A stretch of DNA of 64,000 nucleotides. Source: Bryobacteraceae bacterium (GTDB lineage: Bacteria; Acidobacteriota; Terriglobia; Bryobacterales; Bryobacteraceae). Under the pieces are notes generated by a model. It searched no databases and had not been told where the DNA came from. It worked only from the letters and a program-made list of their open reading frames with translations. Numbering within the stretch: the first letter of the stretch is position 1; every line of letters starts with the position of its first letter. Made by a program: the position numbers and the translations under genes. The stretch lies in contig JAIEMJ010000003.1 in NCBI GenBank assembly GCA_019752335.1, positions 241,646 through 305,645 on the forward strand. The letters run 5' to 3'. Positions 53,901 to 61,413 of the stretch are shown here, piece by piece.

Positions 53901-54674
53901 ATGAGCGAAGCGCCTTTACCGACATTACCGCCCCCGTTTGACGAGACCGGAGACCGCGCCTTCTCGTTCTATCCGCCCATCCTCGGTATCGAACATAACG
54001 AATGGCGCGCGCAGCAGGCCACCTGGAGCGAGATTCTGGTGGTGAACACGAAGAACGAAGTCTCTCTCTGGGTACCGCGGCGTTACATCGGCGACCTGTC
54101 CCGCGTCGACGAGCCGGTGATGATCGTGGGCCTCAAAAAAGAACTCGAGCACAAGGCCGGCGGCGTGTGGCCACACGAGAAGCGCGTTTTGAGCATGCCG
54201 CCCGTCTCCACCGCGCCCGTCGTGGCAGGGCCGGAGCCCGTACCGGCGCCCATGAATCTCCGTATGGATTCGGGTGCTGAGTCGCGCATTGGACGCATGA
54301 TTCTGGTGAGTCTGGTGGTAGCTGTCGGCGTCCTGGCGCTGGTGGTCGCCTTCTACCGCGGCCGCACCTCGGGCGAACAGGTGGAGTTCCATGGCGTTAT
54401 GCAATCGAATCTTGGTTTGAGCGGCCAGGACGACTACTTCGCCGTCGTCCGCAAGCTGGGCCAACCCGAGCAGGACCGCTGGCGGTCTGACCAGGGCGAA
54501 CTCCAGTTCCGCGGCCTGAAGTATCCCACCGTCACCGTGATCCTCATGGGCAGCGACCGTAAGAACGCCCGCTACATCGGCAGCGTGAACCGTGAGGGGC
54601 TCGTCGTCGACTCCGTCGACATGCCCGGCGGCGTCAATGCCGCCGCCATGATCCGGCGCCTGCCGAAGTTCTAA
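53901..54674 (+). CDS. Hypothetical single-pass membrane protein, 257 aa
   Basis: No family recognised. The first 100 residues are soluble, then comes a Pro-rich linker, one membrane helix (MILVSLVVAVGVLALVVAFY, about residues 133-152), and a C-terminal about 100-residue globular part (DDYFAVVRKLGQPEQDRW, GLKYPTVTVILMGSD). Coding statistics and the 1-bp overlap with the DUF3445 gene support a real gene. It may anchor or assist the product of that gene. Confidence 0.75.
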   Translation: MSEAPLPTLPPPFDETGDRAFSFYPPILGIEHNEWRAQQATWSEILVVNTKNEVSLWVPRRYIGDLSRVDEPVMIVGLKKELEHKAGGVWPHEKRVLSMPPVSTAPVVAGPEPVPAPMNLRMDSGAESRIGRMILVSLVVAVGVLALVVAFYRGRTSGEQVEFHGVMQSNLGLSGQDDYFAVVRKLGQPEQDRWRSDQGELQFRGLKYPTVTVILMGSDRKNARYIGSVNREGLVVDSVDMPGGVNAAAMIRRLPKF

Positions 54675-55432
54675 TGCGCTACTTCCCGCTCGACGGTTCA
54701 CCCTACGCCATGTCGCTCGGCGTGCGCCCTCTTTTGGGAGAGCCGCTGCTGGCCGAGCCCGACGCGGCACAGATCGCCCAGAAGCAACGCCTGCTGGACG
54801 AAGACTACGCCTTCCACTGCCAGGCCCTACCCGGGTCAGAAGCGCTACAGCGCGAGGCAGTCGAGTACCTGCGCTTGGCCGGCCCCTTCGGCCGGGCGGC
54901 CCGCGGGCTCGCCGAAGATCTGCTCCTGCTGGCCGACGCCCCGGGCTGGCCCCTGGTGGCCGGAGTCCTCTGCTTTCCCAACGACTGGCAATTAGCGGAC
55001 AAGCTCGGGCAAAGCCTGCTCGCCGTCCACGGCCCGGTACCTGGCTTCGCGGCGCAAGCCGGCGAGGCGTCATTGAAGCTGTTCGAGCGGCTGAAGCCGG
55101 AGCGGCCCGTATGGCGGGCGAATTGGGCCATCAAGGTGACCTCTCGGCTCGACCTGCCGCCCGCCGTCAACCAGTCGTTCGAACCGGCAAAGCGCGAGAT
55201 CACGGCGGCCAATGCCGGCCAACGCTGCTACTTTCGCATCGAGCGCCAAACGCTCTCGCGCCTACCCTCCGGCGTCCTGTTCACGGTGCGAACGTACCTG
55301 GAGCCGCTAGAATCGCTGAGCGGAGAGGAGCGGCGGGCGGTAGCGGTCGCGCTGCGGACGATGCCCGGCGCGATGCTGTCCTACAAGGGGATCCAGCCCT
55401 TCTTGGGTCCGCTGCTGGAGTGGTTGGACTGA
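54674..55432 (+). CDS. DUF3445 family protein (heme-dependent oxidative N-demethylase-like)
   Basis: A 252-residue protein with the DUF3445 pattern: RLLDEDYAFHCQALPGSEAL, CFPNDWQLADKLGQSLLAVHGPVPGF, WRANWAIK, and a C-terminal VRTYLEPLESLSGEERRAVAVALRTMP. The family includes the heme subunit of dimethylamine-type N-demethylases; the expected His (AVHGPVPGF) is present. Whether it demethylates here is unknown, as no reductase subunit is nearby. Last gene of the run from 51192. Confidence 0.85.
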   Translation: MRYFPLDGSPYAMSLGVRPLLGEPLLAEPDAAQIAQKQRLLDEDYAFHCQALPGSEALQREAVEYLRLAGPFGRAARGLAEDLLLLADAPGWPLVAGVLCFPNDWQLADKLGQSLLAVHGPVPGFAAQAGEASLKLFERLKPERPVWRANWAIKVTSRLDLPPAVNQSFEPAKREITAANAGQRCYFRIERQTLSRLPSGVLFTVRTYLEPLESLSGEERRAVAVALRTMPGAMLSYKGIQPFLGPLLEWLD

Positions 55433-55653
55433 CGCCCGGTGGGAGAAGGAATACGCATCGGAGCGGGCAAGAGTGTAGTTGGTCACCTGCCCCGATGCGG
55501 TCCGCCCGAAGGATGGGCGTCTTGGATTCCGGCGTAAAGCGCGCCAAGCACCACAATTTTGAGTTGCAGCGTCCATTCAGCGAGTCCCCGCGTCCTGGGT
55601 CCTCTCTGCTTGCTTGACGAATCGAACTTGAACCGGAACCCGGAAGGCCTTTA

Positions 55654-55812
55654 CTAAGTCCGCAATCCGCCCAGCATGTAGATAACCAGGACAATGATCG
55701 CTACGGTCCCCAAGCCCACGCCCGCCCCGCCCCCCAGTCCCCAACGGGAGTGGCCGTAGTACCCGCCGCCTCCGCCGAACAAAAGGATCAATAAGATCAA
55801 GAGTAATAGCAT
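55654..55812 (-). CDS. Small DUF3309-like hydrophobic membrane protein, 52 aa
   Basis: A 52-codon frame opens MLLLLILLILLFGGGGGYYG and ends with a second helix (TVAIIVLVIYML). Two hydrophobic stretches joined by a glycine-rich loop are typical of DUF3309-like proteins. AGGAAAGGAAG lies just before the ATG. Such peptides are common under stress promoters in many phyla; function unknown. The next small membrane protein gene lies 36 bp upstream on the same strand. Confidence 0.75.
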   Translation of the reverse strand: MLLLLILLILLFGGGGGYYGHSRWGLGGGAGVGLGTVAIIVLVIYMLGGLRT

Positions 55813-55848
55813 CGTCTTCCTTTCCTCAACTGAGCTGCCGGGACCGGA

Positions 55849-56070
55849 TCATTTCCGCCCGCCAAACGCCAATACGGCTATCCCGCCAACCAACGCCAGA
55901 GCCCCGGCAACCGGTGGTATGGGGAGGCTGTGAGTTTTTTCGCGCGTGGCATGAATCGGTCCGACGTCGAGCACCCTTTCCTGGGTCGTGTAAGTAAACC
56001 CGCCCCAGGCCAGGCCGGCCAAGCCCAGAACGATCAGGATCGAACCAAGCACTCGGTTCATGTTTTCCAA
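55849..56070 (-). CDS. DUF3185-like two-helix membrane protein, 73 aa
   Basis: It has an N-terminal helix (VLGSILIVLGLAGLAWGGFTY), a polar loop with TTQERVLDVGPIHATREK, and a C-terminal helix (VAGALALVGGIAVLAFGG). The loop and the pair of helices match small proteins annotated as DUF3185-like. Probably expressed with the 52-residue gene downstream. The internal ATG three codons in is an alternative start. Confidence 0.72.
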   Translation of the reverse strand: MENMNRVLGSILIVLGLAGLAWGGFTYTTQERVLDVGPIHATREKTHSLPIPPVAGALALVGGIAVLAFGGRK

Positions 56071-56276
56071 AGCTTTCTCCCTTGGCGCGACGCTGTCGGC
56101 TTAACGTTCAGCCGCTACCGCCGCGGAGCGAACCGTCGTAGACCGGTAACAGTTCATAGAGCGTCTACAAGCACTTTGGGGGCCATCTCGATGTGTCTTT
56201 CGTTGCAACACGCCAGCATCTGAGGTGTGCAAAAAATTCCGCTTGAGGCCCTCAACAGTACTAGCGCTGCGGGAAT

Positions 56277-56445
56277 TCAGCCGCTCGTGGTTTGACTACG
56301 CAGCGCACGGCGACCGCCGAATCCGGGATGAGGAATCACCGCGGGCGTCGCGGCGAGTCCGGCGGGGCTCCGGGTATGGAAGGCGCGGCCGGCGAGCGCG
56401 CGGATGCCGAGCACCTCGAAGTTGTTCCTGGCCATCGCCCTCCTC
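56277..56445 (-). pseudogene. Fragment of an ADOP/MacB-type permease, periplasmic part
   Basis: The minus-strand reading NNFEVLGIRALAGRAFHTR and TPAVIPH strongly resembles the segment 'NYFEVLGVRPLLGRTF ... PVAVISH' of acidobacterial ADOP permeases. Everything around it is out of frame, so this is a short decayed remnant. Confidence 0.4.
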
Positions 56446-56511
56446 GCCTCCTTCGGGCCCGCCCACCGCGCTCTCCGCATCGAGCCCACGGTCGCCCTGC
56501 GCCACGACTAA
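56412..56511 (+). pseudogene. C-terminal fragment of an ADOP/MacB-type permease
   Basis: The plus-strand reading LFLAIALLASFGPAHRALRIEPTVALRHD and stop (read in parts) is the usual end of ADOP/MacB permeases (PARRA.R.DPMVALRYE). It lies head-on against the minus-strand fragment and has no upstream body. Confidence 0.42.
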
Positions 56512-56513
56512 AG

Positions 56514-56936
56514 CTAGCGTGGCCTGCTCGCCCGGCGGCGTTTGGGAGCAGCCAGGGTGTCGGCCGGCAAATCCCCCGGACTGGCCACCAGCCGGAGGCG
56601 ATCCTCCGTGATCACCGCGGCGCCGCGCTGGCCCTCAAGGACGATCTCGACATCCGCGCGCTCCGGCAACTCCGGCAGGTTCAGCAAACCCAAGTGGTAA
56701 CGGCTCCCCGTCAGCAGGATCGTCTCCGCCCCCACCCGCAGCGACGCATGGTCTACCGAGCCATCCGCATCCCAGCGCAGAATGCGTTGTGACCCATACG
56801 TTTCCACTCGTAGCTGCGCCGTGCCGCGATGGGGCAGCGAATCAGGCTCGCGGCGCCATTGGCCAATAGCCAGCCCCGCCAGCACCGCCACCGCGAAGAG
56901 TAACCAGGATGTGATGACGCGGGGCGGGGGACGCAT
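56514..56936 (-). CDS. Hypothetical membrane-anchored protein, 140 aa
   Basis: It has an N-terminal helix (VITSWLLFAVAVLAGLAIG) and then a single beta-rich domain (RVETYGSQRILRWDADGSV, ADVEIVLEGQRGAAVI), perhaps Ig- or FnIII-like. No family recognised. It lies 51 bp downstream of the receiver-phosphatase gene on the same strand and may share its transcript. The ribosome-binding site is weak. Confidence 0.6.
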   Translation of the reverse strand: MRPPPRVITSWLLFAVAVLAGLAIGQWRREPDSLPHRGTAQLRVETYGSQRILRWDADGSVDHASLRVGAETILLTGSRYHLGLLNLPELPERADVEIVLEGQRGAAVITEDRLRLVASPGDLPADTLAAPKRRRASRPR

Positions 56937-56987
56937 TCTCTACCAATACCAAAGACCGCGTCCGCGTCGCCTAAGTCACATTCGTGG

Positions 56988-57965
56988 CTAGTTCCACAGT
57001 TCCACCACCGTCCGGTCATCTTCGACGACGTCCCGTTCGGTGACCCCGTCGGAAACGATCGACAGCCGGTCGCCCGCGCCGAGCCGCAGGCGAGACTCCT
57101 CCATCGCGACCTTCGCGAACAACCCCACCACCGTCCCCGTCGGTCCGTGCGACTCGGTGGCGCCATCGGCGCGCGTCAGCGTCGCGGGCACATGGCCGGC
57201 GCTCGCGTAACGCAGTTCGCCCGTGTCTCGTTCGTAAACGCCGTAGAACATCGTCGCGTAGTGCTCCGGCGCGGTCGAAGCGTGGAAAAGCCCATTCACC
57301 CGCTCCAGCAACGGCCCCGGCTGTGCCAGCCACTCCGGCGGCTGCGCCCGAAAAAGCGCTTGCAGATTCGCCATCAACAGCGCCGCCGGCACGCCTTTGC
57401 CCGAAACATCCGCCAACAGGACGCCCAGCCGCTGGCCGTCGATTTCCAAAAAGTCGTAGTAGTCCCCGCCGATCTCGCGCGCGGGCTCGAAGCTCGCGCG
57501 CAAGCGCAGGGTGCCAAACTCGCGTTCAGCAATGGGCAACAGCTTCTGCTGCACCCCACGCGCGATCTCCATCTCGGACTGCGCCCCGCGGCTCTCTTCC
57601 AGGCACCGCTCAATCGTGCCCAGCAGGCGAGCATTGTCCCAAGGCTTCGTCACGAAGTCAGCGGCGCCGCGGCGCATAGCTTGCACCGCCAGATCGATAT
57701 CGCCCCAGGCCGTCATCACCACCACGGGCGGAGGCGTGGCGCCACGGCGGATGTGCTCCACCAGATCGAGCCCCTCGCTCCCCGACGTCGTGTCGCGGCT
57801 GAAGTTCATGTCAGTGAGCACCAGGTCAAACCGGCGCGTGGTCAACTGCGTCAGCAGGGCGCGCGGCGTGTCGGCCGTCTTCGTTTCAAAGCCGGCCGCC
57901 TTCAGTAGCAATTGCAGGGCAATCAGGACGTCGGGCTGGTCATCACAAATCAGAATCGCGGGCAC
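56988..57965 (-). CDS. Response regulator with PP2C/SpoIIE phosphatase output (RsbU-like)
   Basis: The product is 325 residues from a GTG at 57965; the longer frame lacks homologous sequence. The receiver domain has D8-D9, phospho-acceptor D52 (LVLTDMNF) and a lysine in FVTKPWD. A short helical linker (SEMEIARGVQQKLLP) leads to the PP2C-type domain with GGDYYDF, LLADVSGKG and SIVSDGVTE, the metal-binding motifs. Such proteins dephosphorylate anti-sigma-factor antagonists in partner-switching stress or biofilm pathways. No kinase, anti-sigma or antagonist gene is nearby. Confidence 0.92.
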   Translation of the reverse strand: MPAILICDDQPDVLIALQLLLKAAGFETKTADTPRALLTQLTTRRFDLVLTDMNFSRDTTSGSEGLDLVEHIRRGATPPPVVVMTAWGDIDLAVQAMRRGAADFVTKPWDNARLLGTIERCLEESRGAQSEMEIARGVQQKLLPIAEREFGTLRLRASFEPAREIGGDYYDFLEIDGQRLGVLLADVSGKGVPAALLMANLQALFRAQPPEWLAQPGPLLERVNGLFHASTAPEHYATMFYGVYERDTGELRYASAGHVPATLTRADGATESHGPTGTVVGLFAKVAMEESRLRLGAGDRLSIVSDGVTERDVVEDDRTVVELWN

Positions 57966-58092
57966 CCCCCGGCTATAGCAGGCCAGGGGCCATCCTAAGC
58001 CGTTGATAACGTGGCTCGCCCTCCCGTCAACCCGCTCCGATTTCACGCATCGGTGTTCGAAAACGGACACTGTCCGCGTTACAGTATCCAGC

Positions 58093-58851
58093 ATGACCGC
58101 CAAAGTCTTCGTTAGCCAGGCCCGCGCGCTGCTGGAGCCGCACCGCGACTCCGCCACCGCCGTCAAGATGGCCCGCTACATGAAGGACCATTTTCCGTTC
58201 CTCGGTTTACCCCGCCCGGTCTATCAACCGCTCACCAAGCCCTGGATCGCCGCGCTGCGGCCACAGGCCGAAGAAGCACTGCTGCTCGACATCGCCCAGC
58301 GCCTCTGGAAGCTGCCCGAACGCGAGTACCAATATCTGGCCGGCGACCTGCTGGACCGTTACTCGAAACGCCTCACCCCCGCCAGCCTGCCCACGCTCCG
58401 CACTCTGCTCACTACGAAGTCCTGGTGGGATTCGGTGGACCAGATCACGGGTCGCGTGGTGGGTCCGCTGGTGCTGGCCCATCCGGCGGCCCTGCGGCCC
58501 ATGATGGACACCTGGAGCCAGGAGCCCGACTTCTGGCTGCGCCGCGCCGCGTTGATTCACCAACTCGCCTACGGACCCCACACCGACGCCCAACGGCTCT
58601 TCGCCTACTGCGAGCACAACCTCGCAGACCCCGAATTCTTCATCCGCAAGGCCATTGGCTGGGCGCTACGCGAGCACGCTAAGCGCGATCCCGCCTCAGT
58701 GCGCGCCTTCGTCGAGAGTCACCCCAATCTCTCCCCCCTCAGCCGGCGCGAAGCATTGAAGCATCTGGGTGACTCCGTGGGCTCTCGTGGTCCCACACTC
58801 GCTTCGCAGATTCACACGCGAGTCCGTGCCCCCAGCACTCTGAAGCTCTGA
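58093..58851 (+). CDS. AlkD-like DNA alkylation repair protein
   Basis: The product is 252 residues from ATG 58093. It consists of HEAT-like helical repeats with KMARYMKDHFPFLGLPRPV at the start, SWWDSVDQITGRVVGPL, WLRRAALIHQLAY and FFIRKAIGWALREHAKRDP. These are the DNA alkylation repair (AlkD/AlkC superfamily) motifs; the aromatic and acidic residues that excise 3- and 7-alkyl purines appear kept. Divergent from the receiver-phosphatase gene; the region between is 127 bp. Confidence 0.92.
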   Translation: MTAKVFVSQARALLEPHRDSATAVKMARYMKDHFPFLGLPRPVYQPLTKPWIAALRPQAEEALLLDIAQRLWKLPEREYQYLAGDLLDRYSKRLTPASLPTLRTLLTTKSWWDSVDQITGRVVGPLVLAHPAALRPMMDTWSQEPDFWLRRAALIHQLAYGPHTDAQRLFAYCEHNLADPEFFIRKAIGWALREHAKRDPASVRAFVESHPNLSPLSRREALKHLGDSVGSRGPTLASQIHTRVRAPSTLKL

Positions 58852-58954
58852 AGAAATATGTCTGGCTAGCAAGACCGGGAAAGCCCGCCACGTAAGGTAA
58901 GAAGCTCAGAAGAAATCAGTTACCATCCGATTTATGGCTCCCTAACGAACCCCG

Positions 58955-59022
58955 ACCGTAAGGGAGGGGATTGCTTCGCCGGTACCCAACCGTAAGGGAG
59001 GGGATTGCTTCGCCGGTACCCA
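58955..59022. repeat. Perfect 34-bp tandem duplication
   Basis: Two identical, adjacent copies, each beginning ACCGTAAGGGAGGGGATTGC and ending GGTACCCA. Identity over 34 bp implies a recent event. The unit contains no obvious palindrome. Confidence 0.97.
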
Positions 59023-59087
59023 GCGGTCCATTGTTTTACCGTAAAAGAAACCGCAAAATCGGCGTTCTTCGTTGAATTTGCACGCCG

Positions 59088-59249
59088 CTAAGGAGAAGGA
59101 TTGGAGGCTTGCGGAGCAATCAGCGCGACGGCTGTGATGAAGGAAAAGGCCCATGCCCGCCAACCTGCGGAAAGCCACCCCACACGGACAAACCGCAGCA
59201 CGACAACCCACGGTCCGAGGGCTGAGTACAAGAACTTCGAGATTGTCAT
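59088..59249 (-). CDS. Possible small hydrophobic ORF, 53 aa
   Basis: An ATG-to-TAG frame gives a Trp-rich hydrophobic peptide (SALGPWVVVLRFVRVGW, AWAFSFITAVALIAP). There is a modest AGGACC site upstream. Codon use is only partly coding-like and no family is recognised, so it is a weak call. Confidence 0.22.
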   Translation of the reverse strand: MTISKFLYSALGPWVVVLRFVRVGWLSAGWRAWAFSFITAVALIAPQASNPSP

Positions 59250-59298
59250 CAGCAGGTCCTGAGATCCGGTCGCAACTGTGCGTTTTACGCGACGTCTC

Positions 59299-60075
59299 CT
59301 AATTCCCGCCGCGCGATCGAATAATCTGTCCCGTTACCCATTGAGCCTCTTCGGACGCGAGAAAGGTGATCACTTTGGCGGCATCTTCGGGCATTCCCAA
59401 TCGGCCCATCGGGGCGTTGTGAATCAAGGACTCTTGTACCTCGCGTGTCATCCATCCCGTGTCCGTTGGCCCTGGATCGACTGCGTTCACGGTAATCCCC
59501 CGATGGGCGACGGCGGCGCTCAAGCTTTGAGTGAAGGCCTCGATACCGCCCTTCGTGGCGGCGTAGGCGAGTTCGTTCGGCAGCGGTCCTAGCCCTTGCC
59601 CGGAGGTCAAGCTGATGATTCTCCCAGCGCCTGGCTGGAAGGTGCGGACAAATTCCGCGCAAAGAAGCATCACGGCGCGCAAGTTCACGGCGTAGTGACG
59701 ATCCAACGTTTCCGCATTCAAGCCATCCACGGAGCTCTCCGTAGAGTAGGCTGCGTTGTTGACAAGAATGTCGATCTGGCCGAACTGCTCACGGGCTCGT
59801 CGAAATAACACTTGTGGCCCCCCTGGCTCGCTCAGATCTATTTCAAACCCATGGGATCGAACACCGATCTCGCGCAAACCATTCACGATCTCTTCAGGTT
59901 CGGCGTCCCGAACCCCCCACGGCATAGTTCGGTCATATGGCCGCCAGTAGCTCACGCCCACGTCCACATCCGCACGCGCGAGAGCAAAAGCTATTGCCGC
60001 GCCGATGCCTTTTTTGCGCGTGACACCGGTAACTAGCGCGACCCTCTTCCTCCTGGCGAGACCCGGATTCTGCAT
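59299..60075 (-). CDS. SDR-family oxidoreductase
   Basis: A 258-residue classical short-chain dehydrogenase: cofactor motif TGVTRKKGIG, NNAAYS, catalytic Ser in SLTSGQG, and Y-x3-K in YAATKGG, then VNAVDPGPTDTGWM. The cofactor motif is a variant of TGxxxGxG with three extra residues, and GVSYWRPYD replaces the common acidic/basic selector, so NAD/NADP preference is unclear. It sits 5 bp downstream of the SnoaL-like gene. Confidence 0.9.
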   Translation of the reverse strand: MQNPGLARRKRVALVTGVTRKKGIGAAIAFALARADVDVGVSYWRPYDRTMPWGVRDAEPEEIVNGLREIGVRSHGFEIDLSEPGGPQVLFRRAREQFGQIDILVNNAAYSTESSVDGLNAETLDRHYAVNLRAVMLLCAEFVRTFQPGAGRIISLTSGQGLGPLPNELAYAATKGGIEAFTQSLSAAVAHRGITVNAVDPGPTDTGWMTREVQESLIHNAPMGRLGMPEDAAKVITFLASEEAQWVTGQIIRSRGGN

Positions 60076-60080
60076 TTAGG

Positions 60081-60566
60081 CTACTTTCGCCTCGGCGGCA
60101 CAATGGTCGTATTGTGGTCCTGCATGATGAGCCAGCGATCTTCGCGCTTCACGACGACAAATGTTCGAACATGGCCCTCCAGGGCGTGATGAACGCCGTC
60201 AGGCGAGGTAAACGGGCTCATCTCGCTAGTAACGGTCGCCACGGCTACATCGTCGGAGGCGAAGCGGATGTCGATGTCCTTGACTCTGTCCGTGGTCCCC
60301 TTCAGAAACGTCTGGTGGACTTCGCCCACGGTCTTCATGGTGGCAGCCAGACCCTTATCTACCGCACCGTAAGGATTGATGTGATACCAATCTTCCGTGG
60401 CATACGAAGGCGGCTTCGTGAAGCCATCGTCGAAGCTCGCGTAAAACTGGCTGACCGTCGCGCGAACCCGAGTCGCACGATCCTCGCGACCGCTGCCTTG
60501 CGGAAGCCCCTTTGACCTGCAAGCGCAAAACATTAGTGAGGTGACCAAGACCAATCGGGCGTCCAT
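60081..60566 (-). CDS. Lipoprotein-like NTF2/SgcJ-type protein
   Basis: A 161-residue protein with an N-terminal lipobox-like stretch (LVTSLMFCACRS) and an NTF2-like fold with YASFDDGFTKPPSYATEDWYHINPYG, FLKGTTDRVKDIDIRF and HVRTFVVVKREDRWLIMQDHNT in parts. It matches SgcJ/EcaC-type proteins of unknown substrate. Likely co-transcribed with the SDR gene downstream. Codon use is less GC-rich than that of the flanking block. Confidence 0.8.
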   Translation of the reverse strand: MDARLVLVTSLMFCACRSKGLPQGSGREDRATRVRATVSQFYASFDDGFTKPPSYATEDWYHINPYGAVDKGLAATMKTVGEVHQTFLKGTTDRVKDIDIRFASDDVAVATVTSEMSPFTSPDGVHHALEGHVRTFVVVKREDRWLIMQDHNTTIVPPRRK

Positions 60567-60704
60567 CTTGAAATTCTCCTACAGACCAGCGAATCGGTGC
60601 GAGGAATGGGTAATGTGGAGTCGCGTTCACGACCGGAGATTGGATCCCGCCGTACCGGCCTGCATGGGACCTGTGGCGTTTTTGTGGAAAGTATCGTGAT
60701 CCGG

Positions 60705-61280
60705 CTAGCGAACGGGTGCATACCGGGCCAGAACGAATCCGTTCGCGTACGCTTTATGCTCGATCAGCGTGGTCGGCAGGGCACCGGCTGCGCGATCAAA
60801 CAACGGAATTCCAGTACCGATCAGGACAGGGTTGATCTTTAATACAAACTCATCAATCTCACCGAGAAACGAACCTGCGAGTTTGCTTCCGCCGCAAAGC
60901 CAGATGTCCAGACCATTCTCTCGTTTCAAACCTTGCACGAGAACCAGTGACGAGCCCCGGTGTAACTCCACTGCGGGGTCGGGGCTCTCCATCAGCGAAT
61001 TTGACACAACGATTTGGCGTAGCGGCTTGTATGGATTTGTGACGCCAGCATCCAAGCCAACCTGGTACGTGTTGCGCCCCATTAGCACAGTGTCAAAACG
61101 GCGTGCAGTTTCGGAGGCTCCTAGCACGCCGCGCAAATGCGCAGGAAACGTCTCGGGGAACCTCGCGATGAGATCGGGGAAGTGCTCTCCTTGAAACAGA
61201 AAGCAATCAAAAGAACCGTTCTTCCGTGCGATGAACCCATCCAACGTACACGCAACGTAGTAGACCAGTTTTCTCGCCAT
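60705..61280 (-). CDS. Dihydrofolate reductase-fold (RibD C-terminal) protein
   Basis: A 191-residue member of the DHFR/RibD_C superfamily, starting RKLVYYVACTLDGFIARKNG, with VLMGRNTYQVGLD, RQIVVSNSL, IWLCGGSKLAGSFL and INPVLIGTGIPLF in order. These stand-alone proteins bind NADPH, but their substrates are rarely known; true folate reduction is unlikely. It stands 138 bp upstream of the NTF2-like gene. Confidence 0.9.
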   Translation of the reverse strand: MARKLVYYVACTLDGFIARKNGSFDCFLFQGEHFPDLIARFPETFPAHLRGVLGASETARRFDTVLMGRNTYQVGLDAGVTNPYKPLRQIVVSNSLMESPDPAVELHRGSSLVLVQGLKRENGLDIWLCGGSKLAGSFLGEIDEFVLKINPVLIGTGIPLFDRAAGALPTTLIEHKAYANGFVLARYAPVR

Positions 61281-61413
61281 TGATCACCCAGTCCCAAGAG
61301 TATCCGAAAACAAGAACCCGCAAAGTCGCACAGTGTAGCGGAGACTGGTACTCGACCCGCCCCCGACCAGTGCGATCACCCGGCACCTGGACGTACGCCA
61401 AATACACTTCCCG

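Larger units (their letters stand above)
58852..59298. other. Intergenic region with direct repeats
   Basis: A 447-bp gap between the alkylation-repair gene and the SDR gene. It contains a perfect 34-bp tandem duplication and a 16-bp near-repeat (58842-58857 and 58901-58916, one mismatch) that starts at the end of the upstream gene. One weak short frame lies on the minus strand. No terminator or RNA gene recognised. Confidence 0.5.

Noticed and set aside
53925..55073. Minus-strand open frame of 382 codons
   Set aside because: It is a shadow of the 257-residue and DUF3445 genes; no start site or domain supports it.
55455..55499. Imperfect inverted repeat GCATCGG...CCGATGC
   Set aside because: Stem interrupted and no T-run; insufficient for a terminator or a named RNA element.
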